Shown here: positions 1 to 6,729 of the stretch, piece by piece
How positions within the stretch are numbered: the stretch's first letter is position 1
Layout of the letters: every line of letters starts with the position of its first letter
NCBI GenBank assembly: GCA_018817365.1
Contig: JAHISY010000007.1
Location: 1-11,830 of the forward strand
From: Patescibacteria group bacterium
Lineage (GTDB): Bacteria; Patescibacteriota; Gracilibacteria; JAHISY01
Direction: 5' to 3'
DNA: 11,830 bases
Made by a program: the position numbers and the translations under genes
The notes under the pieces: model-generated
Database searches by the model: none
The model's input: the letters and a program-made list of their open reading frames with translations, nothing else
Told to the model about the DNA's origin: nothing

Positions 1-880
1 AGTCCTTTCCGAATCGGTTCAGCGCTTCATCGAAAGTAAATCTCGGAAAAGGAGTTGCCGCGATTTGCGCATCCGGTCGCGTCTCTTTCACAATTGAAAT
101 CAACGCCTCCTCATTTACAGCCATCACATCTTCCGCGTCCACGAAACTCATTTCGAGATCCATTTGTGTGAATTCCGGCTGGCGGTCACCCCGCTGATCT
201 TCGTCGCGAAAACAGCGCGCGATTTGCATGTAGCGATCGAAGCCCGCCACCATCGAAAGCTGTTTCAGCTGCTGTGGTGACTGAGGGAGAACATAAAATT
301 TACCGGGATGCACGCGCGAGGGGACGATGTATTCCCGCGCGCCCTCGGGAGTGCCTTTGATCAAAATCGGTGTCTCGATTTCCACGAAATTCCGATCATA
401 AAAAAACTTCCGCGTCGCCTGCAAAATTTGGTGGCGAAGAACAATATTTCGCTGCATCCGTTTCCGTCGCAAATCGAGGTAGCGAAATTTCATCCGCACC
501 TCTTCATTCTCGTCGTGCTCCTCCGCAATCTCGAATGGGGGAGTCTCCGCCTCGTTCAGAATTTTTACCTCGCTCACCAAAACTTCAATCTCGCCCGTCG
601 CCATTTTTTTATTCGTCTGCCCCTCCGGTCGCGCGCGGACTTTCCCCGAAATTTGCAGCACCCACTCCGGTCTCACTTTTTCAAAACTTTCGTGCGCGCC
701 ACCCGAAAGTTCAGGATCAGCCACGATTTGCGTGATGCCGAAACGGTCGCGAAGATCGATGAAAATCAGCCCGCCGTGATCGCGTCGCCGATCAACCCAC
801 CCCGCGAGCGTCACTTTCTCGCCGATTTCTTTCGAAGTCAGATCGTTGCACGCGTGCGTGCGGAAAGCAGTTTTAAGCAT
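1..880 (-). CDS. aspS: Aspartyl-tRNA synthetase, N-terminal 293 residues (3' end outside window)
   Basis: This class II aminoacyl-tRNA synthetase charges tRNA-Asp with aspartate in the cytoplasm. Reading leftward from ATG at 880, residues 22-105 form the OB-fold anticodon-binding domain (RRRDHGG at 31-37, FIDLRDRFGITQ at 40-51). The catalytic core begins around 130 (RYLDLRR, GTPEGAREYIVPSR at 177-190, LPQSPQQLKQLSMVAGFDRY). Motif 2 is complete as ARCFRDED (221-228), followed by RQPEFTQMDLEMSF (233-246). The frame runs open off the left edge at residue 293, so the GAD insertion and motif 3 lie outside. Family members are about 580-600 aa. His-35 in RRRDHGG is the residue seen in non-discriminating bacterial AspRSs (Leu in E. 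coli), which suggests it may also make Asp-tRNA-Asn. No Shine-Dalgarno site precedes the start. The family call is essentially certain. Confidence 0.97.
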   Translation of the reverse strand, partial: MLKTAFRTHACNDLTSKEIGEKVTLAGWVDRRRDHGGLIFIDLRDRFGITQIVADPELSGGAHESFEKVRPEWVLQISGKVRARPEGQTNKKMATGEIEVLVSEVKILNEAETPPFEIAEEHDENEEVRMKFRYLDLRRKRMQRNIVLRHQILQATRKFFYDRNFVEIETPILIKGTPEGAREYIVPSRVHPGKFYVLPQSPQQLKQLSMVAGFDRYMQIARCFRDEDQRGDRQPEFTQMDLEMSFVDAEDVMAVNEEALISIVKETRPDAQIAATPFPRFTFDEALNRFGKD

Positions 881-1200
881 TGGAAAAATTAAAGCTTCGC
901 GATTTTACCAGCTTCCACAGTTTTTCGGAAAATCGGAGAGCGGAATCTTACCAATCCTCGCTGGCTGAAATTCAAGTGTCTGAATCTTGATTTTCAAGAT
1001 AAAATGATTGACTTGATTGTGTGAAAAGAAACTGTGTGTGGAAAATTCCGACTGTGCGTGAAAAAAGAATCTTTCAAATCTTTTATTGTTCGAGTTGCGC
1101 TCAAAATTTAGTCAAATCAAAAAGAAAAGAATCATGAAAATCTAGCAATCAAGTGAATCATGATTCAGACAACACGCGAATTTAAATTCGAATTAAAAAT
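881..1200. other. Gene-free interval with short palindromes
   Basis: No convincing gene lies in these 320 bases between the aspS start and the stop of the next minus-strand gene. There is a 7-bp hairpin with a 3-nt loop (ATCTTGA-TTT-TCAAGAT, 984-1000). There are two perfect 14-bp palindromes, TGAATCATGATTCA (1154-1167) and CGAATTTAAATTCG (1177-1190). The second begins about 10 bases past the stop codon of the 1201-2403 gene but lacks a T tract, so it is a poor intrinsic terminator. The middle part (1020-1130) is purine-rich AT sequence without visible organisation. Confidence 0.6.
902..910 (-). promoter_or_regulatory. Putative extended -10 promoter of aspS
   Basis: On the minus strand the sequence reads TGGTAAAAT, an extended -10 element (TGn-TAAAAT). 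It would start transcription near 894 and leave a leader of about 14 nt before the aspS ATG at 880. No good -35 element lies at the expected distance. A second box, TTTAAT, ends exactly 7 nt before the ATG and would give a leaderless mRNA. I cannot choose between them from sequence. Confidence 0.4.
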
Positions 1201-2403
1201 CTACAAATCGAGCGGCATTTCCTCTTCCGAATTTTCCAAACTTTCGAGCGCATCCGCCGAGATTTTAATCGGAGTAAATTCATCGAATTCTATATTTTCT
1301 ACATCTTCCGTAATTTTAATCGGAATTTTAATCGGAGTGATTTTTAAAATATTGCTGGAAAGATTCTCCGCGGAAATATTTTCTGAGTTTCCGAGCTGTT
1401 TGAGCGCTTCCACGATTTCGCTGTCCAAACTTTCGAGATCGAGATTTTCGAATTTATTGATTGTCAAATCTGCAAATTCTGCCCCGCCCAAACTTTTCAC
1501 AATATCCACTTTTTCCGCGAGTAAATCGAATTTCTCCAGTAGCGCATCCACCACTCTTCGGATGTGTTTGAAATGAGCGGTTTGATAGCTCACGCCAAAA
1601 ACTTTTCCTTCAATCAAAAACACGCTTGCTGCCATTCGATCTTCCGCGCCCCACATCCAATAATAAGAATCCGCTCCAAAAACAGCCGGTCGGAGATTCG
1701 TGATTCCCACGAGATCGCGCAAATCTTGCCGTAAATCATTGTAGCTCGTTCCTTCGAGCAGCTCGACTTCAAAAAGTTTGAAAAAAGTCTCTCCTTCCGC
1801 GAGTACGGTTGTTTCCAAAATCCGGTGATCGGCAGGCAATTCCACGAAATTTAAAAACAATTCCACTTCATTGATATCTCCCACCGCGTAACCGAATTTT
1901 TTAATCTGAGATTCGAAAGCGGCGGTTTTGCTGAAAAAATCGTTTTCCGCCGAGAACTCAGAAACGGAAGAGAAAAGCGGGATTTCTGCGAGTACGCATT
2001 TCCAAAAATCAAACTGTCCGTCTTTCACCGCGAATTCGTATTCTTTGCCCGGCTCCACGATTTTCGATTCAATTCTGCCTTCCTCGATTGCGGAGGCGAG
2101 AGGATTCCAAAAATCCGAATCAAGAACGGCAGCGCCGGTGATTATTTTGTCGAAATTGTCTGCGCTCGCGAAAATGCTTTTCTCTGAATAATCGTTTTTC
2201 GTATTTTGTTCACAATAGCCAATTTCCGCCGGAATCGAATTCTTCGCAGTCGTCGCGGCGATGCTCGCTTCATTTAAACTCGGCTTGATTGCCGTGGCGA
2301 AATTCGCATTTTTTTCGTTCACCAAAGTTCCGAAAACGAGGATTCCGAAAGCAATCACGAAGCTTGCAGTTTTGAGGAAACGTGAGGAGTGAGGATGATG
2401 CAT
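1201..2403 (-). CDS. Membrane-anchored exported protein of unknown function (400 aa)
   Basis: I do not recognise this family. The frame is open from a GTG at 2514, but a strong promoter has its -10 box at 2429-2434. Transcription would therefore start near 2421, making the ATG at 2403 the likely start. The product then opens MHHPHSSRFLKTAS, followed by one hydrophobic segment at about 12-28 acting as signal peptide or anchor, and the rest outside the cell. The mature part is acidic with only two cysteines. It contains an aromatic patch (residues 240-255, ADSYYWMWGAED) followed by alternating hydrophobic strands (VFLIEGKVFGVSY), suggesting a beta-rich core. The last 46 residues repeat TPIKI/IPIKI and end in a Glu-rich tail, encoded over a threefold ATTTTAATCGGA repeat. 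No Shine-Dalgarno site is visible. The coding call is firm; the function is unknown. Confidence 0.75.
   Translation of the reverse strand: MHHPHSSRFLKTASFVIAFGILVFGTLVNEKNANFATAIKPSLNEASIAATTAKNSIPAEIGYCEQNTKNDYSEKSIFASADNFDKIITGAAVLDSDFWNPLASAIEEGRIESKIVEPGKEYEFAVKDGQFDFWKCVLAEIPLFSSVSEFSAENDFFSKTAAFESQIKKFGYAVGDINEVELFLNFVELPADHRILETTVLAEGETFFKLFEVELLEGTSYNDLRQDLRDLVGITNLRPAVFGADSYYWMWGAEDRMAASVFLIEGKVFGVSYQTAHFKHIRRVVDALLEKFDLLAEKVDIVKSLGGAEFADLTINKFENLDLESLDSEIVEALKQLGNSENISAENLSSNILKITPIKIPIKITEDVENIEFDEFTPIKISADALESLENSEEEMPLDL
1262..1336. repeat. Three copies of ATTTTAATCGGA inside the 3' end of the 1201-2403 gene
   Basis: The 12-mer occurs at 1262-1273, 1313-1324 and 1325-1336, the last two in tandem. 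On the coding strand it encodes the repeated PIKI pentapeptide core near the C-terminus. It is probably a short in-frame expansion rather than a regulatory element. Confidence 0.75.
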
Positions 2404-2428
2404 TTTGTTTTTGTTTAGAAATCTTCGC

Positions 2429-2457
2429 ATTTTAGCAGCTTTTCGCTTTCTTTTCAA
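2429..2457 (-). promoter_or_regulatory. Sigma-70 type promoter of the 1201-2403 gene
   Basis: The minus strand reads TTGAAA (2452-2457), a 17-nt spacer, then TAAAAT (2429-2434), preceded by TGC so that the -10 is also extended (TGCTAAAAT). Start of transcription is expected near 2421, giving a leader of about 18 nt to the ATG at 2403. This is among the best promoters in the window and decides the start of the gene. Confidence 0.65.
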
Positions 2458-2547
2458 ACAAGGAGAGTTGCGCGAAAGCGGGAATCTGTTTAGATAGTTG
2501 ACTCTAAAAACCACCTCAAATAAAAAAGAGAGTTGTGATTAAGCCGA

Positions 2548-2561
2548 AGTTTTTTGTTCAT
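2548..2561. repeat. 14-bp direct repeat, copy downstream of the glycosidase-like gene
   Basis: AGTTTTTTGTTCAT at 2548-2561 is identical to 4253-4266, where it is the complement of the start (ATGAACAAAAAACT) of the glycosidase-like gene. The downstream copy lies immediately after that gene's stop codon and opens a 23-codon frame (2490-2561, minus strand) beginning MNKKLRL. The gene is therefore bracketed by a repeat of its own start. The remnant frame shows no further similarity to the gene. Confidence 0.6.
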
Positions 2562-2562
2562 A

Positions 2563-4266
2563 TTATTTCTCCTCAACAAAAACAGGACTCTCTCCTAAAA
2601 TTATCTCAACCTTGCCTCCACTCACTGTTTGTGTGTCTGTCTTAAAAAAATTAGGATAATCGTTTTCATTTAAATCCTCTCCCGATTCCGCGCCGGGAAC
2701 CGCTTCTGTGATTTTAACCCGGCTTGAACTAATGCCGGAAATCGTAACTTGCCTTCCGCAGGGAGCTTTGATGCACTGGAATTCTGCATCATCCCACGCA
2801 ACCCATACATGCTCACCATTTTTTGTAAATTTGTAAACATAAACCCCATCTGATTTTTGAATTGTCTGGATATTGTCCCAGTCGCTTCCTTCTAGTTTTT
2901 CAACCATTAGTTTGTAGGTGTAGTATGAGAGTTTCTTTACTCCCTGTCCGAGGTCATAACCAACGCCTTTCTCACAAACATATTTGCCATTTTCATTACA
3001 GTCGCATCCATCATAGACAAGTCCTGTGTAGTCAAAGATTCCGCAATCTCTTTTAAAGCCCTCAACTATATTCCATGCCCAGAATATTTTTTCAATTTTA
3101 TATGATAATGCAGAAACATATCTTTTTAATAAACCACTTGCTTGTTGTTTTTCTGACTGATACAGCAACTCCTGTTTGCCAGTCACATGCTGAGAAGGAT
3201 CTCCAGAATAAGTTCCTGTTTCGGTTATCCAGAATCTTAATTTATCAAGGTCAAATCCGGCGTTCTGCAAGCTTGTTTTAAGATAATCAAAATCATTTTC
3301 AGGATCATAGTTGTCTTTTGTTCCAAATCGATGAAAATCAATGATATCAACATAATCCCCATTTAGATATCCAAATACTTTAGGATAAAGTTCTTTGCTC
3401 GAGTCTCCAGCGATTAAAACTCCCGCTGTCTTGTCCGCTTCTTTTATTGCTTGATAGGTTATTTTTTGAACCTCCGCATATTTTTCAGCATAGGTTTCTC
3501 TGCAATTTTTTTCATCACAGACATCGGTTACTTGGTTGCATACTTGCCAGTATTTGATTGGGTTTATTTCAAATTTTTCTATTATTTCTTTGCTTGGATA
3601 ATCATTGTCTCCGAGATTGTAGCAATCAGGGGTAGTCAAAACACAACCGAGATTATCATCTCCATCATATCTCTCAACCATTTTTTCTACAAATTCTTGG
3701 TAAATTTCTGGCTCTATTGAATCTGTAAAACTCCCCCCTTGCCTAAAAGGGCAGACATTAGTCATAATATTAATGTCTTCAGGAGTATTTAATCTTAAAG
3801 CATCATAATTTACCTGTCCGCCCGAACTGGGAACTCCTTCTTTAGGTGGCGCTGTAGCGTTAGTAAATTTAAAATTGCCGTTGCGTTCTACATCCACCCA
3901 ATCCCAGATAATGTAGGTTCCTTCCCTGCTCCACACAGCGCCCATGTCTTGAATATAGGCATAATTATTGGCACTGCCAGTATGAAACCCAAAAGGGGAA
4001 TCTTCATAATCTATTTCATTTTCTTCTCCACACTCCCCATCACAGCACATCCCGCTATCACTCGCATCAAGCCAAGAGCCAGAACATGTTTGAGAAGAAG
4101 AGCAGACTATTCCGTTTTGTTCAGAACAAGTTTTTTCCGCGTCCTTTGCAATCGGCGACAAAACTTTCTCCCCGACAAAAAAATTCCAACTAGCTACGAC
4201 AAAAAAGACCAGCAAAGCTAAAATTAAGATACTGCTGATTGAGATGAGTAAGAGTTTTTTGTTCAT
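2563..4266 (-). CDS. Membrane-anchored TIM-barrel glycoside hydrolase-like protein with Gln at the acid/base site
   Basis: The 567-aa product starts at ATG 4266 with MNKKLLLI and a single hydrophobic anchor (about 4-30) ending VVASWN, so the rest is extracellular. A six-cysteine knot-like module follows (C47, C55, C61, C74, C75, C79; CSGSWLDASDSGMCC). From residue about 90 the pattern is that of a clan GH-A TIM barrel: AVWSREGTYIIWDW, PEIYQEFVEKMVERY, PIKYWQVCNQVTD (237-248), DIIDFHRF (308-314), RFWITETGTYSGDP (344-357). E349 fits the nucleophile. The acid/base position, normally Asn-Glu after the strand-4 Trp, is N244-Q245 (codon caa). A C-terminal beta domain (about 460-567) includes VYVYKFTKNGEHVWVAW. 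It is co-transcribed with the anchor protein 18 nt upstream. Codon use is AT-richer than the flanking genes, consistent with acquisition. Family assignment is from motifs only; the substrate is unknown. Confidence 0.72.
   Translation of the reverse strand: MNKKLLLISISSILILALLVFFVVASWNFFVGEKVLSPIAKDAEKTCSEQNGIVCSSSQTCSGSWLDASDSGMCCDGECGEENEIDYEDSPFGFHTGSANNYAYIQDMGAVWSREGTYIIWDWVDVERNGNFKFTNATAPPKEGVPSSGGQVNYDALRLNTPEDINIMTNVCPFRQGGSFTDSIEPEIYQEFVEKMVERYDGDDNLGCVLTTPDCYNLGDNDYPSKEIIEKFEINPIKYWQVCNQVTDVCDEKNCRETYAEKYAEVQKITYQAIKEADKTAGVLIAGDSSKELYPKVFGYLNGDYVDIIDFHRFGTKDNYDPENDFDYLKTSLQNAGFDLDKLRFWITETGTYSGDPSQHVTGKQELLYQSEKQQASGLLKRYVSALSYKIEKIFWAWNIVEGFKRDCGIFDYTGLVYDGCDCNENGKYVCEKGVGYDLGQGVKKLSYYTYKLMVEKLEGSDWDNIQTIQKSDGVYVYKFTKNGEHVWVAWDDAEFQCIKAPCGRQVTISGISSSRVKITEAVPGAESGEDLNENDYPNFFKTDTQTVSGGKVEIILGESPVFVEEK
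4253..4266. repeat. 14-bp direct repeat, copy at the start of the glycosidase-like gene
   Basis: This is the partner of the repeat at 2548-2561 (AGTTTTTTGTTCAT). It covers the first 14 bases of the coding sequence on the minus strand. The two copies are 1705 bp apart and have different flanks on both sides. Confidence 0.6.
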
Positions 4267-4284
4267 CGCTTTTACTAAATTTTA

Positions 4285-4821
4285 TTAGCAATCTTCAGGG
4301 CAGACTTCCGGATTATTCTGCTCAACCTCGTCGCAAACACCATCTCCACATTTCCCTTGCGCGTTATTTTCATCTTCGCGAGGCGGTAACTCGATTCCGC
4401 ATTCTTCGGCGCATTTAGGGGGCATTTCTCCTCCTTGAATGCACTCGTCCATACATTCTTTTTCACTACTGTCTAATTGTGGCTTATCGGTTGGTAACGG
4501 CACTGGTATTTCCCGTCGTGTCAGCTGTTCCGTCTGAATTGGCTCTTTTTGGACAACATTCTGATCGGCTTCTTTTTCAGTTGTTTTCTCCAGTATCTCT
4601 CGAGCGGAATCATCCTCCGATTTCATCTTTTCAATTTTCAAATCAAGTTCCGCGACCGCCTGCTCCAATTCAGCCAACTGACCGTCATCATCGGCGGTAA
4701 TAACATTCCAACTCATCGCGAAAAACACCGTCAATAAAAGCAGTGTTAAGACGTTGACAATCGCGATGAGCCGCAAAAGTTTGCCGTTAATGTCAAGGGT
4801 GTTTTCGTTTTCGTCAAGCAT
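4285..4821 (-). CDS. Membrane-anchored coiled-coil, cysteine-rich surface protein (178 aa)
   Basis: I do not recognise a named family. The frame is open from a GTG at 4923, but the promoter at 4850-4878 lies inside that extension, so the ATG at 4821 is chosen. A short acidic cytoplasmic tail (MLDENENTLD) and one transmembrane helix (about 15-36) end in SWN, matching the anchor exit of the next gene. Residues about 46-83 (AELEQAVAELDLKIEKMK) look like a coiled coil, followed by a Pro/Gln/Glu linker. The C-terminus has eight cysteines (C123, C127, C137, C141, C158, C163, C174, C178) and ends CGDGVCDEVEQNNPEVCPEDC-like, the CGDGVC...CPxDC motif I recall from archaeal and CPR exoproteins. It is first in a two-gene operon, with its stop 18 nt before the glycosidase-like start. 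The coiled coil may serve oligomerisation or partner binding. Confidence 0.75.
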   Translation of the reverse strand: MLDENENTLDINGKLLRLIAIVNVLTLLLLTVFFAMSWNVITADDDGQLAELEQAVAELDLKIEKMKSEDDSAREILEKTTEKEADQNVVQKEPIQTEQLTRREIPVPLPTDKPQLDSSEKECMDECIQGGEMPPKCAEECGIELPPREDENNAQGKCGDGVCDEVEQNNPEVCPEDC

Positions 4822-4849
4822 TTTAATGGGTTTAAGAATTAGCGGATTA

Positions 4850-4878
4850 ATTGTAGCTTTTTGTTTAATTTGGTTCAA
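4850..4878 (-). promoter_or_regulatory. Sigma-70 type promoter of the surface-protein operon
   Basis: The minus strand reads TTGAAC (4873-4878), exactly 17 nt, then TACAAT (4850-4855). Transcription would begin near 4843, about 22 nt before the ATG at 4821, and would continue through the glycosidase-like gene since no terminator is seen between the two. Confidence 0.6.
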
Positions 4879-4910
4879 ACAAACGTTTCTCTCGCGTTCC
4901 CGAAATTCCA

Positions 4911-4960
4911 GCTGAATCGGCACGCCTGTGAGACTGTATTGCTCGCGAATCCGATTCAGC
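4911..4960. repeat. 10-bp perfect inverted repeat with 30-nt loop after the antiporter gene
   Basis: GCTGAATCGG (4911-4920) and CCGATTCAGC (4951-4960) are perfect complements. The right arm lies 5 bases past the antiporter stop codon. No T tract follows on the minus strand, so it is not a standard intrinsic terminator, although it could stabilise the antiporter mRNA 3' end. It sits at the junction between the GC-richer antiporter and the AT-richer surface operon. Confidence 0.55.
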
Positions 4961-4965
4961 GAAAC

Positions 4966-6372
4966 TTACTTCTGCCGCTTCAAAAACATCGCCAAAATCG
5001 GCGGGGGGATTAAAGTAGTAAGAATAATTACCACGACGAGCGCGGAAAAAAGTTCCTCCGAAATTACGCCGAGTCCTCGCCCGATCGAAGCGAAAATCAA
5101 ACCGACTTCGCCGCGCGGCACCATTCCCATCCCGACAATCATTCGATTCACGCCCTTACCCGCCGCGAGTCCGCTCACCATTTTTCCGATGACAGCGACC
5201 ATTGTGATTCCGAACGCAAGGATGAGAATTTTTGCGTCAAAAAGTGACTCAAGGTTCACGCTCATTCCTGTGGTCACAAAAAAAACCGGCACGAGAAAAT
5301 GACCAATCGGCTCGATCAAATCTTCGATGTGACGCCGACCGTGCTTCTCAATTTTTTTCAAAAGTTGCTGATTCGCTTCCGTTTGTTCGTAGCCTTTCAT
5401 ATGTTCGCGAAGCTCCGCCACAATTTTCGGATCTTTGAAATAACGGAAATGGACTGAATCAAGCATCAAACCGGCTGCGAACGCGCCGACAATCGGAGCC
5501 AACCCGATTTGTTGCGCGAAGTAGGCGAGCAGCAAACCGAAACAAATTACAAGCGTGAATTTCATTCCTACGCCCGCGTTTATTTTCGCAAAAATTTTAC
5601 CCAATTTCTCCGCGAGCAGTTGTCCGAGGAGAATTGCTCCCGTGAGGAAAGCAAACGCTTTTACCACGATGATTCCGATGTCCGCGAGTTCCACATTTCC
5701 CGCAGTCGCCATCGCTGACACCACCGCGAGAATCATCAATCCCAAAACATCGTCAATAACAGCTGCGCCAAGCACGATCCGCGCCTCTTTTGTTTGCAAC
5801 TTTTTAAAATCACGGAAAACCCGCGCAGTGATTCCCACCGAAGTGGCAGCAAGAGTCGCGCCGAGGAAAATATAAGTCGTTGATTCCAACCCAGGGAAGA
5901 GCCACGGACCGACTAAATAAGTTCCGCTCGCGAAGGGAACCACCACTCCGACTATCGCCACGAGGAGAGCTCTCATCCCCACTTTTTTCATCTCTTCGAT
6001 TTGTGATTCCAGCCCGATTTGAAAAAGCAAGATCACAACACCCAATTCCGCCAAAAAAATAATATGAGAGTTCGTTTTAATTGGTTCGAAAAAATTCAGA
6101 CCGAGCAGTACGAGATTACCGAGAATCACGCCGACAATCAGCTCACCCAAAACTGCCGGTTGTCCGAATTTCTCCACGAAACTGCTCAATTTTGCGGCAA
6201 TCAAAACTATCGCCAGCCACAAAAAAGTCGTTGCTGCGTCGCCGCCATGATTGATCACTTCGCCACCTCCGCTCGCGAAAACATCCGGCAACAGCTGAAA
6301 AATGAAGATTGCCAAAATCGGCAACAACAACATTTCCCAGTTTTTCAGCAGGCGGGAGATGATAGAACTCAT
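4966..6372 (-). CDS. CPA2-family cation/proton antiporter
   Basis: The 468-aa integral membrane protein most likely exchanges Na+ (or K+) for H+ across the cytoplasmic membrane. It starts at ATG 6372 and has about 12-13 hydrophobic segments, the usual CPA2 architecture without a C-terminal TrkA-N domain. Diagnostic stretches are GQPAVLGELIVGVILGN (70-86), LFQIGLES (116-123), GATLAATSVGITARV (171-185), the ion-binding AAVIDDVLGL with D207-D208 (203-212), and MVPRGEVGLIF (417-427). The Asp-Asp pair is typical of electrogenic NapA/NhaA-like exchangers rather than electroneutral ones. A hydrophilic charged loop at 308-352 (HMKGYEQTEANQQLLKKIEKH) is a likely cytoplasmic regulatory insertion. An inverted repeat surrounds its putative -10 box. 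It is divergently arranged with the 6524 gene. Ion preference cannot be read from sequence. Confidence 0.93.
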   Translation of the reverse strand: MSSIISRLLKNWEMLLLPILAIFIFQLLPDVFASGGGEVINHGGDAATTFLWLAIVLIAAKLSSFVEKFGQPAVLGELIVGVILGNLVLLGLNFFEPIKTNSHIIFLAELGVVILLFQIGLESQIEEMKKVGMRALLVAIVGVVVPFASGTYLVGPWLFPGLESTTYIFLGATLAATSVGITARVFRDFKKLQTKEARIVLGAAVIDDVLGLMILAVVSAMATAGNVELADIGIIVVKAFAFLTGAILLGQLLAEKLGKIFAKINAGVGMKFTLVICFGLLLAYFAQQIGLAPIVGAFAAGLMLDSVHFRYFKDPKIVAELREHMKGYEQTEANQQLLKKIEKHGRRHIEDLIEPIGHFLVPVFFVTTGMSVNLESLFDAKILILAFGITMVAVIGKMVSGLAAGKGVNRMIVGMGMVPRGEVGLIFASIGRGLGVISEELFSALVVVIILTTLIPPPILAMFLKRQK

Positions 6373-6400
6373 TTCGAGCGGGGATTAAAATAAAAAATTT

Positions 6401-6435
6401 CGGAGAGTGTATTATCTTCTCCGTCTTCCCGTCAA
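6401..6435 (-). promoter_or_regulatory. Putative antiporter promoter with an inverted repeat over the -10
   Basis: The minus strand has TTGACG (6430-6435) and GATAATAC (6409-6416). The spacing is short (13-15 nt depending on the -10 register), so the promoter is uncertain. A 6-bp inverted repeat, CGGAGA (6401-6406) and TCTCCG (6418-6423), brackets the -10 box and would place an operator where a repressor could block it, or form a small hairpin at the mRNA start. Confidence 0.35.
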
Positions 6436-6509
6436 GTTTTCTGATTGAGAAAGTAGTTTCTAGAGCGCGCTCACAAAATTAACTGCTTCCATTCCGCCGA
6501 ACTCCCCAT

Positions 6510-6515
6510 TAAAAT
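6510..6515 (+). promoter_or_regulatory. -10 box (TAAAAT) 8 nt before the 6524 start
   Basis: TAAAAT lies 8 nt upstream of the ATG at 6524, which predicts a leaderless or nearly leaderless transcript. No convincing -35 or Shine-Dalgarno sequence is present. The same transcript probably continues into argG. Confidence 0.45.
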
Positions 6516-6523
6516 CTCTTTAC

Positions 6524-6718
6524 ATGCAAGTTGTAATTTATATTCTTTACGGACTGCTGCTCACTGCTTTCTTGATTTTCGCCGGATTCGCGGCGCATCA
6601 CGCTTTTCGTTACTCCTACATTTCTCCGCGGGTAAAAGTGATTACTTGGATTTTTATTCTCGTTTCTATGGTTTTAATTGGAATTTCGTTTTACCTCCTT
6701 ACAAAATTACAAATTTAG
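6524..6718 (+). CDS. Small two-helix membrane protein of unknown function
   Basis: This 64-aa protein has two predicted transmembrane helices (about 3-24 and 39-60) separated by a short basic, aromatic loop (HHAFRYSYISPRVK). Helix 1 opens IYILYGLLLTAFLIF. Small proteins of this pattern (YLLYG...F...HAFR) are, from memory, common in Patescibacteria; I know no function. It is one of the few genes here too short to judge by length alone. In its favour are clean hydrophobic periodicity, a TAAAAT box at the right distance, and an 11-nt gap to argG, which implies co-transcription. Confidence 0.75.
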   Translation: MQVVIYILYGLLLTAFLIFAGFAAHHAFRYSYISPRVKVITWIFILVSMVLIGISFYLLTKLQI

Positions 6719-6729
6719 CTTAAATTTTT

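Noticed and set aside
308..892. Long plus-strand open frame opposite aspS
   Set aside because: It is the antisense shadow of aspS, whose minus-strand translation matches AspRS motifs throughout.
1154..1190. Intrinsic terminator of the 1201-2403 gene
   Set aside because: The two palindromes are AT-rich and no T tract follows them on the minus strand.
1262..1336. CRISPR-like array
   Set aside because: Only three 12-mers, uneven spacing and in-frame within a coding sequence.
2404..2514. Upstream GTG start for the 1201-2403 gene
   Set aside because: The promoter -10 box lies inside this extension, so it would not be transcribed from that promoter, and the added residues are just basic sequence before a normal signal anchor.
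2490..2561. 23-codon MNKKLRL frame as a real gene
   Set aside because: Very short, no anchor or family features after the first residues; reported only as part of the direct repeat.
4822..4923. GTG-initiated N-terminal extension of the surface anchor protein
   Set aside because: A TTGAAC-17-TACAAT promoter lies within it, and ATG 4821 gives a normal anchor topology.
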